From Pseudophaeomoniella oleicola (Eukaryota; Ascomycota; Eurotiomycetes; Phaeomoniellales; Phaeomoniellaceae), in assembly GCA_003868215.1 (NCBI GenBank), contig QWDQ01000012.1, positions 62,001 through 126,000 on the forward strand: 64,000 nt of DNA. The letters are read 5' to 3'. Below, piece after piece: positions 11,128 to 20,419 of the stretch. Position 1 is the first letter of the stretch; each line of letters starts with the position of its first letter. A program made the position numbers and the translations under genes. A model generated the notes under the pieces. That model did no database searches and had not been told where the DNA came from. It saw only the letters and a program-made list of their open reading frames with translations.

Positions 11128-13890
11128 TGTCTGAAATGTGGTCTTATTCCCACGATTTGCTGCTCTGTAGTCTGCGTCGATGTTCCCCATTTAATATTAT
11201 TCTGGCAAAAGTGCAAATGGCCATCATGGTATGGAGGGCTTCTGGTCTGTCTTTGATGTAATTACTGCGGCAAGCGACATTCACCTTATTACAGTCCGCA
11301 GTAATGATGACGATCTAATTATGTTCAGTCTGGGTTACCTGGCAAGTTCGAAATTCGAAAAAGTATATCGTCTGTACTAAGGGTTTCTGGAAGGGCGGAG
11401 CATTGAACTGATGAGTTGATTTGCCTTGAGATCTAGTCGGATGTTTCCTGTAGATTGGGCAGCAACGTAAAGAGCATGTCCCAAAGATCGGGTTTCGCAA
11501 AGGATGAACAGATTGGCCGTTGGGTAATGATGTTGCTTAGCTGCAAACCTGCATCACCTCGGGGGCGTGGGTCTGCCTGGGTGACAGGGTGATCCCTAGG
11601 AACGTTGGAATTGTGGCTAGTGAAGTGTGCAGAATTAGCCAGTGCAGTTATGATAATTCGATGATCACATCAGCAGACTACCAGTTAATCGTTGTTGTCG
11701 TCGTCGGAAGCAAAAGCAAAAGCAAGTCATTGAGAAGCTTCATCTCTCTTCTCTTGTGGAAATGTGAGGCGCGCAACTTACTACGCCTCCCTTTCTGCCT
11801 GCCGGGCTGAGTCACCGGCCGTTAACCTATGAAGCTCTGTTTCTACGAGAGGCACGGCTCTATGTAAGTAACTGCAGCCTGAGTACATAGAGTAGGTATC
11901 TAATGACTTCCAAAAGGCTTTCGGGCCCCAAACAAAACCTATGACCCTAAAATCTTACAATAACATGCTGGCTGTACAGCACATTTGGACCTTATGCGAC
12001 TTTTAGCGTGGTGTCTTCTTCCGACCTATTCAACGGGGGCTTATTCCTTTTTTTTTTTTGTTATGGCTGTGCAGGATTATCTGAAACCAAAGTAAATGGG
12101 ATGCCGTATCTGTCACGCTTGACCGAACCGACCGCCTGTAAGACCTGAGACATTCTTTTCCATCCCTTTCTCAAGAATGAGGATTCTCGGTTTCGGAAGC
12201 TGTTATTTTTGTTAAGACAGAGAGAAAAGACGGAAAGAGTATAAGTTGAGCTTTTGAGGTTTGAGGTTCACAAGAGCATTTGGGGGTCGTACTATGAATA
12301 GAAGCATCGAAATGTGGAATCGTCTTAGACTGAGACACCGTCCTACTACGTATTTGATGGTAGTTCTGCTGGAGAAAGGTGACGATCTACAATAATTACT
12401 ACGGTATATCGTTATAAAAGACAAGTCATGGGAGAAGCTGCAAATGCCAATACCAATGCAGTGCATGGACCAAGGGGGTTCAACTACACAGAGTGAGTGC
12501 ATTGAGACAACAGCCCGAATCTGCCTGGGTATGTATCATACCATCTTCTCATGCTCCTCATCCAACAGAGTATGAGTCAATATCTTCCTGTTCCTGCTCG
12601 GGCTGGTTGTAGCGTTGACTGGGCATTGTCGTCTCGTGCCCAATCAGTATGCCTTCTCAATGGTCTTTCCATATCGATTCTTTTGGCTTCGAGTTCCCTG
12701 CATGTTCCAGGGTATGGATTGGAATCTCTATTCCTTCCCTTCCGACTTAGTCAGGACAGGGGGGGCAACAAGACGAAAGGACGTCGAGATGGATCAGTGT
12801 CATTGGCTTCATGGCGTCTGCCTAAATCCTCACAAACGAGTGGACCATTCAGAACACGAAGTGAGGCTTGTAGGGGGATCCATCGATCGTCGACTAATGT
12901 AGGAACAGCGAGGCGAGGACGAACAAAGCAAAAGAAGAGACCTAGGCGGTCCCAGGATCAGCCTTGCCTAGGGACTAAGATATTACCTATCCCATGTTTG
13001 CAATACCCATCTCGACTCACTCCAGTAGTGAGTGGTATGCTACTACGTAGTAAGTTACTATGCCTATAGCAATGACCGCTTTATTGTCTTGCCCATACTA
13101 CGTAGTATAACTTAGTATTGCTGATCTGGTGGTGATATTATTGGTTCACTTCTTCACTTAGACAGACTAGACGCTTCCCTGTCCAGGACTCCGAAAAACT
13201 TAGGTGCTGTTTGTTCTATTCCCTTTTCCCTTCCATCAACACTCCCAACGTATTACTTTGGTCCCTTGTTGTTACCGACGCTGAGTCCACTTCCCTTTCA
13301 TGACTCCGCTACCTCTCTTAGCGGCAAATGCTGCCTTCTCGTCAAGAATGAGGCGTTCAAGGTTATGGTAAGACTAAGCCCTTTCTGATTGATGCCTGAG
13401 CCTGAACGAATCGGTCGTCGGTCTCTGAACTATGTACAGTAAGTACATTGGTAAAGTAACAATGATTCAAACAGTTGTGGCCGTGCAATCCCCATTGCCT
13501 CCCATAGTTGCCTACGTCTTGTACTATCATGTCTGTGTCTTCGAGTACAGTTTCCAAAACATATATATATCTTCTTTCCTATGTTTAACCTCTCTTTTGT
13601 TCTTTCATTATTTCCACAAGCAAAGCATACAAACCACAATCGACTTCTATCAACTATCAACGGCCGCCCCCAAGGAGACCATCAGCCCTAAAGACAACAC
13701 CCATAGCTCTCAAACAAAGTCATATCCTTAGAACTTTCTCAGACTTCTGAAACATTCTCTGGTCTACTCGATCTCTTAAATCTTGGTCTCAATCCAGTGT
13801 CGTCCTCATCGTCTTGACACTGTACAACCACCACTATCCCAACAAATCCAAGAACCAAGAAGCATAGCGACCACTGCCATTACCATCACG
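11128..13890. other. Gene-poor spacer, 2.8 kb
   Basis: No convincing gene. It contains a T-run near 12049, two copies of the palindrome TACTACGTAGTA (13041-13052 and 13096-13107) and, from about 13550 to 13890, a pyrimidine-rich stretch typical of a fungal 5' UTR leading to the small ORF at 13891. Longer ORFs here (such as 12551-13069) lack protein-like composition. Confidence 0.5.
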
Positions 13891-14082
13891 ATGCCGGGCA
13901 AACCCTACGAATACACCTACCCATCTGAGGTATCCTCTCGCAACAGCAGCTCCAGCGGTCAAGTTAGACTCGCTCCAAGAGACCCAACAGTACCTAAACC
14001 AAAGGTCGTCGTCCACAACACCGGCAAAGCCACCTACGACGACGTCAGGAGGTCTGAATATGACAGCAAGAAGTGGAAATGA
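13891..14082 (+). CDS. Small hydrophilic unknown protein, 63 aa
   Basis: The ORF begins at ATG 13891 in a good fungal context (CATCACG before ATG) behind a long CT-rich leader, and ends at TGA 14080. The product (starting MPGKPYEYTYP, ending SEYDSKKWK) is charged, with a serine run at residues 16-22 and a KPKVVVHNTGKATYDD segment. It has no signal peptide, membrane segment or recognised domain. The frame continues upstream of the ATG to 13783, but that part reads like UTR. It looks like one of the short, intrinsically disordered proteins common in ascomycetes. Support is composition and start context only. Confidence 0.5.
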   Translation: MPGKPYEYTYPSEVSSRNSSSSGQVRLAPRDPTVPKPKVVVHNTGKATYDDVRRSEYDSKKWK

Positions 14083-15398
14083 AGGCCGACCGCCTCCCTC
14101 CCCTCACATGACAAGAAATATTTTTTTACATCACACCGGCGTTCTGGGAATATGATTGCGGCGTACCAAGGAAGGGGAACAACTAGACACAGCACCTTCA
14201 ATGGGACACGGTACGGGCACGGAGTCGGGATACGGCTTCCAAAAAAGAAAGAGACAGAAACAAGATAAGAACAACAACTACCAGGGGAAATTTCAAATAT
14301 TAAGGCGTTCGTTGGTACGGAGTCCTCAAGAGTCTACAGGAACAACAACAACAACAACAACAAGAGACATCAAATCGGAATTCACTCAGCAGCCCAAAAA
14401 AAGGGGCCTCGTCGAAGCAATCAATCACTTCAGAACCTCCTTCGACAATAATAAAGGCTTCCAAGGCCAGCTTCATATTCACTCACAACCAATTTCTCAC
14501 AGGGGGAGTCAACAGCACCTTCAAACGGAGTACGTACTGGGGAATTGGGGATTTCGTGGGAAAAAAGGGAAATCTTTTGTATTATCACCCATCACCATGG
14601 ACCAGACCGGTTCATGTCATATCACCGTCCAAAGACATATTTACTAGATATTAGAATTTTAGAGAGAAAAGACAGACTCATTCAAGGACGCAAGTCACAC
14701 ACATATCCTATTTAGCATTTAGATCAGATATTTTTAATTTCAGCATCATCTTCTTTTACCTAGGTACCTAGCCTATCCTTTCCTGTCTCGCTTGTCCAGC
14801 ATGTCCTCATAAACCCTACACTACACTACACATCAACTCGTCCCCTCGCGCTCCTGATTTCCTCAGGATACTCGGATCATCTACTCCATTGTCCTAGACT
14901 ATTACTCACAACGATGATGATACTGTTCCGGTTGAGGATGGGAAGAAGGAGTAGGTAGTAAGTAGTAAGTACTACCCTTTGTGATGATGAAGGAAATTGC
15001 CGTCTTACTTTTTTTTTTTTGAGCCCTTTTAATTTTGGTATTTGAGATGTATATATATATATATGTCTGACTATGAAGATTTTTGACTTGCTTTTGCTTT
15101 CCTTTCCTCCTTCAATTTCTCATGATATTTAGGTATTGCTTTCGTCGTAGAGTATGCTAGAAGATGACAGTTCGTGGTTTTCCAGAGATCCGGATAATCT
15201 GTAGAGAGAAGACAGAGATATGATGTTTACTGTCCCCAAATGCCATTCAGTTCATTCAAGCTTATCTCCCCAAGCCCCTGGACACGCTGCGGATTCTGCG
15301 GCGCCATCAGTGCACTCCCTTATCCTGACAGACCCGGTCCAACTCTCTTTGAATTGTGCGTGGATCGCGTCATCCCATCCAAGATTTGTTATTTCCCT
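14083..15398. other. Spacer downstream of the 63-aa gene and of the FKBP gene
   Basis: It probably holds the 3' UTRs of two convergent genes. It contains (AAC)7 at 14341-14362, a T-run at 15009-15020 and (AT)n at 15049-15064. An ORF at 14156-14647 runs through the AAC repeat and is probably not coding. Confidence 0.5.
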
Positions 15399-15969
15399 CT
15401 ATAGCTCATCATGCCCTTTGATGCCCATCAATTCGGTCTCGAATACTAATGTCGATCCTGCAGGAATAGGTCCCATGGCTCTTTGACCGTAGCCAAGGTC
15501 GGGGGGAATTGTGAGAGTTCGCTTCTCGCCGATGCACATGTCGAGGAGACCTTCGTCCCAGCTATGCAATAGAGAGATTTGATTAGCGATGTAATCCAGA
15601 ACTGGGTAGAAAGAAGCAGTCGAAGATATAGCAGTAGTGCGCAGACGGAAGGGGCTCCGTCTTCGGGGACGTAGCATTCATTTCGCACGGCTATTACCCC
15701 CACGACAAGCAACGGATCAAAACGTACCCCTTGATAACTCTGCCACTACCAACCTGGAACTGCAGCGGTGTTCCTCTGTTATAACTAGCATCGAACTCTT
15801 TTCCATTGCTGGCCAGCGTTCCTTTGTAGTGGACAGAGACGGTATCTCCTCTCTGCGTCTTGCGTGTACATTCTACTTCCTTGGTGACATCGATCTCGAG
15901 ACCTTCAGGTATCGCGAATGTGGGTAGGATGAGGAGAGCAAGGGGTGCGAGGAGATTGAGGACGCGCAT
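15399..15969 (-). CDS. FKBP-type peptidyl-prolyl cis-trans isomerase, ER lumen (FKBP2 type, HDEL)
   Basis: FKBPs catalyse cis-trans isomerisation of X-Pro bonds; this one is built for the ER lumen. The two-exon model is 15969-15728 and 15561-15399, intron 15562-15727 (GTACGT...CATAG). The 134-residue product starts with a signal peptide ([16 protein letters not shown]). The FKBP fold follows: [17 protein letters not shown], the [12 protein letters not shown] junction created exactly by splicing, and YGQ...[15 protein letters not shown]. It ends GHDEL before a TAG stop, a fungal ER-retrieval signal. Length and architecture match the small secretory FKBP2 class. An ORF reading upstream of this ATG is treated as 5' UTR. 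The gene is divergent from the USP gene at 17.3 kb. Confidence 0.92.
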
Positions 15970-16121
15970 CTTGGAGGAATTGGTATGTTTCCTGGTAGAA
16001 TGCAACGAGGTTGATATTCCAAGAGCTGATACAGCGAATGAGTTCTCAAACAAGGATCGGACGGATTGGATGTATTTCGTGATGCTTCGATGCTTTGTCA
16101 ATGCGGAGGGGACACTTTGTC

Positions 16122-16355
16122 TTACCAGAGTAGGGGTTTCGCGCGGAGAAGGCTTGGCAACTCCTTGTGGAGTTCAGGGGTTAAGGTTATCGATAAGATC
16201 GAAGTCTGTGGATCTTCCGATAACGCATGTGACAACGACAGTACTAGAGATCTACGAATATTGTTATGAGGATCCTCATACTCGAGAAGGCTGGCGAGAT
16301 GGTCTGAGATCAATAGGTGATACCGTTTGGCAGTTCTTCTAGTTGGCCAGACCAT
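16122..16355 (-). CDS. Possible small unknown protein, 77 aa
   Basis: An ATG-initiated ORF (starting [15 protein letters not shown], ending LLRAKPLLW) lies on the FKBP strand, 150 bp upstream of the FKBP start. Its composition is protein-like: amphipathic Leu-rich segments such as [16 protein letters not shown] and no low complexity. I know no family for it. It could be a real small gene, the last exon of a gene whose upstream exons I could not find, or simply open sequence in the FKBP promoter. A GTAAG at the stop codon (TGGTAAGAC) means a further 3' exon is also possible. Confidence 0.35.
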   Translation of the reverse strand: MVWPTRRTAKRYHLLISDHLASLLEYEDPHNNIRRSLVLSLSHALSEDPQTSILSITLTPELHKELPSLLRAKPLLW

Positions 16356-16931
16356 TCAACCAACTTGCGAGCCTGTCGTCTCAAGGAGAAAGCTCATAAA
16401 CTCTGATACCTACCTGCTTAGACAACAGTCATAGATGTCTAGCCAAGTCTACACGTACGTACATATATCGATAGAGACACAGGATAACTCGACACGGCCA
16501 GATATTAAGACTAAACCTGATGGGGCCGTTGAAAATTGACAGGGGGGTCTGGAAATCTCGAAAATCGGGTATCTGCAGATATGTCGGTTGCCACAAGAGA
16601 GGAGGCTATTGAGTTGGGTATTGGGATGCAAGCATATAAGGCACTGGTCCAAGTTTTACGATAATGCGAGCGTATTCTCGAGCAAGTCAATGAGGTGCTT
16701 AGCTTAGCACCTACAGGAGATTGGCTCGACACATGCATACATAGGAATATACAAAAAGAGCTGGAATGGGGACCAGAAATGGGATGCATGATTCTCCATG
16801 CTAGTATCAAGTAGGTCGTATCATACTGACCAAGGCTCTGGCCGCTCCTGCTCGTATATGACTGACTGGCTCGCTCCCTGGATGTCTCCCTGGACTAGTG
16901 TTGTGCTGCCATGTAGTGACACCTCCGCAAC

Positions 16932-16990
16932 TATGGTGAAGCTTCAGTATGGTGAAGCTTCAAATTTGAATCGCGACGGGCCTTCACCAT
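16932..16990. promoter_or_regulatory. Tandem 16-bp element with inverted copy upstream of the USP gene
   Basis: TATGGTGAAGCTTCA occurs twice in direct tandem (16932-16947 and 16948-16963), 15 of 16 bases identical. The reverse complement of its core, CTTCACCAT, lies at 16982-16990, flanked by TCGCGA. This is 310-370 bp before the USP start codon and 20-80 bp upstream of a TATA-like CATATAAAA. A regulatory role is inferred from position and repetition only. Confidence 0.4.
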
Positions 16991-17011
16991 CGCGAATAAA
17001 CCCTCCACCCA

Positions 17012-17020
17012 CATATAAAA
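17012..17020 (+). promoter_or_regulatory. TATA-like element, USP gene
   Basis: CATATAAAA lies about 280 bp upstream of the ATG at 17298 and is followed by a CT-rich presumed 5' UTR. Assignment is by sequence and position only. Confidence 0.35.
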
Positions 17021-17297
17021 TCTTCCTTTGTCAATGGTGATTCCAAACTTCATTCATCTCAACCCATCCAGCCCAACCTTCATACAAAGCAAGTTCTAGA
17101 TAGGCCTTATCTCTCATCATAACCATCGAAAGACTTCCATCTGGATTTCAATTCCAGTCACCAGAAGCCTTTGTGTATCATCGCGCATACATCTGTGCCG
17201 ATACCACAAACCCTCCCCCTTTGTGAACACTTATTCTTTTCCTTATTTCCTCTCTCAAATTCTGTTACCTACCACTCTCGAGGTCACCTGAGACAAG

Positions 17298-19693
17298 ATG
17301 TCCGACGGTACTTCACTAACGCCCGAAGCCAGCTTGCCTTGCTCTCACTGGAGAGAGCAATGGGATGCAAGGAAGGCAGGGGCGAAACAAGAGGAGAGAA
17401 GGAAGAGAAGAAGCATCCTCGAACAGCTGAAGGAAGAGAGACTCAAGAAAGAGGTAAGTCTTTCTGCCATAGCACATTGTCGCCATAAACCATTGGCGAA
17501 GCTTCCTCCACGTGTCGCTGACCTATATCAACAGAAGACAAAGGCTGCCAAAGCGACCCAAGCCGACGTCTCTTCTCGGGCTAGAAAGAGCCCGACCTCT
17601 GCAGTCGACCAGCAGGGTTCGACGACTGCAGCATCAGAGACGTCCAAGAAGCGTCCAGCGTCCGATGACCATGATCTCCCGGAGCCAAAGAAGCTCGTAA
17701 GTCCTCACATGCTGATAGATTTGATGCCCTTTCTTACATATTCCCCTTATCGCTGTATGAAATTGTCGTCCCTTCCATTTGCTAATGCTACATAGAAGGT
17801 GCACCGAGATACCGACGCGGCTGAAAAGGCCAAAGTGGCTCCGTGCTCTTCTGTTGTCCTCAAGGACAAAAATGGCAACACGATCTTCAAGCCACTGGAT
17901 GCCTTAAATAATTTCAAGATCCCAAAGAAGGGTGATCGAAAGCCAGCACCAGCCAAAGTGGGCGAGAAGAAGTCGTCACCCGTTGTCAAGGTCCCAAAGG
18001 AGCAGAGCACTCCTTCGAAGAGCCGCGGTCCTGCGCGACAAGTCATCGCGGTCCCTAAGGCTGCACCAAAGCCAAGATATGGCGAGAAGAAGAGGAAAAT
18101 CTCTTCTCTGGAAGAAGACACCGTCCAGCCTAAGACGGCCGCTCCGCCTAGCAAAAGCAGGCGCATCATGAAACTTGGAACGCCAAAGGCGAAGGTACCG
18201 GTCATGGTGGAGTCGAGCGCCGGGGAAGTGACTGGGGACTACGCCGTGGGTAGTGGCCCAGCTGGCCAAGCCAGTGAGCAGCAACCATCATCGGACCAAG
18301 AAAAGGCAGCAAGCAGAACGCCTGCTAGCGCCGACGACAACACGAGCGCGCCATCACAGGCCGATCGCTCGGAATCAACATTGTCCAAAGAGCTGAGCCC
18401 TGGGACAATTACCGAAGGTAGCACTCCCGCGAGCCCAGGGACAGCGTCTAATGTGCATGGTGATGAATGCAATCGGAAGCGCAAGGCTGAGGACGACAAC
18501 GAGACGGCAGCTTCTAGACCGACCAAGCGCCAGAATGTCGTCCGTCGACCGGCAGCTCTGAAGAACTGGAAGAATGCATGTTTTGCAAACGCGGTCGTCC
18601 AAGCCTTGCTGTCAATCCCAGAGCTGGTCGAGAAGCTTCCCAAGACTTCAGGCGGATCGCTCATGCAAGAGCTCGGTACCAAGGCAGGCGATCTACAGAC
18701 TTTTGCCTCGACTAGAGCAGGCCGCCGTGCTCGGGAGAATCTTCGCAAAGCTGCGAAGACCCTACACGACGAGGGGAAACTGTAAGTTCATTGGACCCTT
18801 GGCCTGGTTTATCATCCACTAACAATGACAGGGGGTTGACTAGATGTCTTGTGGACCTCCTTCAAGAAGTCCAGCAGGGCGGCGATAAGGATGTCGGTCC
18901 CGAGGTCTTCCTGTCCATGTCAGGCATCCTTTTCATGGACATCGAGGGTAATCCCCTCGACGGAGAAGCGCAGGAGGATACAGCAGGATACTTTCAAACT
19001 GTTGTCAATCACTTGGACGTCGAGAATTTGGGCGCTGACATCAGCGACCTCTTCAAGATGTCCTTGGACTCCAAGATGGTCTGCAAGGAATGCAAGACGG
19101 CGCACATTCTCGCTGACAGGGACTTTGTACTTTCGACGACACCCGAACAACAACGGCGCGGAGCTTCAGCAACAGTCTCGGAGCTCGTCCAGCATGTGCT
19201 GCTCGACGAGTCCAAGTTTGAAGATTTTGCTTGCCCCAGTTGTAAGGGTAAGTCAGGATGGACCAAGGCCGAGGGTTGCGACACCAAACAACTTTCTGTG
19301 GCCCCAAAGTACCTGCCGGTGACTATGGCTCGCCAGCGGTATGACAAGAAGACTGCATCCTTGAAGAAAGTCAACACCAACGTGCATCTGCCGACGCAGC
19401 CGATTGAGATCCCCAGCGGGAATGGCGCGATGGCTCGGTACGAGCTGGTTGCAGCTTTGCAACATGTGAGCAAAGAGTAAGTTGGCATGAGATCCAAAGC
19501 TGAATAGAGATTCTAACTTCTCTTTAGTGACAAGGCTGGACATTGCTATGTCGTTCGCAAGGTCGATGGCACGTGGTTCGACTGCGACGACAATAAGCAT
19601 GGTGACGGAGTCCAAGAAGTCTCGATCGACTACGTCCAGAATGATGAGCGAGCAGGAAGAGCAACGCTACTGTTGTTCAAGAAGACTGAATAA
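17298..19693 (+). CDS. Ubiquitin-specific protease (USP/UBP, peptidase C19), divergent, 704 aa
   Basis: A deubiquitinase of the C19 family. Five exons: 17298-17453, 17535-17696, 17796-18781, 18832-19476 and 19528-19693; all introns are GTAAGT...AG and all phases agree. The first ~350 residues are disordered, basic and Ser/Pro/Lys-rich. The catalytic part starts with the Cys box LKNWKNACFANAVVQ (nucleophile C368), a degenerate form of the usual GLxNxGNTC. Two CxxC pairs, CKEC and CPSC, are the zinc-binding fingers. The His box is GHCYVVRKVDGTWFDCDD (H655). The core is short (~340 residues). The Cys and His are present, so activity is plausible; the loss of the usual glycines and NT before the Cys leaves some doubt. 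The closest named orthologue is unclear. Intron 1 is 81 bp and free of stops (see findings). Confidence 0.88.
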
Positions 19694-20419
19694 CGGCGCC
19701 TTTGCGCCATCGTTCTTTGCTTTCCGTCAGCTTCGCTCTACGTTCCGGTCTAGTCACGTCGAGCTTTCAACCAGTCACTTGTACATCATCTCACAACGAA
19801 GTGATGGATTTTCATGGTCGGCCAAGGATGAAATTGAACAATCTGAAAGTGAGTCAAACCATGCTGCCACTAGGCGCATCACCTTGACATGCCAGACGAG
19901 CATTGGCGATTGCGGGATTGATACTAAGGTTTGAGAAGAGCTGGACGTGTCGGAGCGGATATGAACATCCATAGATAGGAATCAAAACCCTTCAAAATCG
20001 AAACGCCATCTCATCTGTACTGTGAGCCTTCGATTGTTATAATAAGGTAGATATAGGGGACGTGAGCTCTGAAACAGGTCGATACTTTCGGACCCGACAT
20101 CGATCTCAATTGACTGGTCGTCACCTTAGGAGGAAATGCTTACAGAGCTGTAGCTAATGAGGTTCGAAGCAAGGATGACGTATAATCTATTTTTCTTTTT
20201 CTAGAGAAGTCGGCGGCCTGTTTATTTCTCGCATACAATATATAGTATCTCACGATGCTGATGTGAAGTTGTAAGTGAGCTTCTTAATTTGGGGGCCTCA
20301 GGGACTTCTTTTCAAGGCGCGTCATCCCTGCAACGCGTTGTACCGTGTTTGTGGGGACAACCTCAATTCTTTGTTCGAATGTTTACTGCTTACACTAAGC
20401 AAACGGATGACATTGTGTC
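19694..20419. other. Spacer between USP and Srs2-like genes
   Basis: It holds the USP 3' UTR and the promoter of the helicase gene. An ACGCGT site lies at 20333-20338. No gene was seen; open frames near 19694-19934 run into the USP 3' flank and are not protein-like. Confidence 0.55.
20333..20338. promoter_or_regulatory. MCB-like site (ACGCGT) upstream of the Srs2-like helicase
   Basis: ACGCGT, embedded in the 10-bp palindrome CAACGCGTTG (20331-20340), lies about 85 bp before the helicase ATG. MCB sites are bound by MBF and drive G1/S expression of DNA replication and repair genes in yeasts. Functional use here is inferred. Confidence 0.45.

Noticed and set aside
12551-13069. 172-codon ORF on the plus strand
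   Set aside because: Mixed composition without protein-like blocks, no family resemblance, overlaps another open frame on the same strand and contains a palindromic intergenic motif near its end.
14156-14647. 163-codon plus-strand ORF after the small gene
   Set aside because: Starts without a good ATG, passes through an AAC repeat (Thr run) and shows no conserved-looking segment; more likely 3' UTR.
16581-16664. Short plus-strand ORF (starts MSVATREEAIELGIG) in the FKBP-USP spacer
   Set aside because: Only 27 codons, no upstream support, and an alternative frame on the minus strand is equally open.
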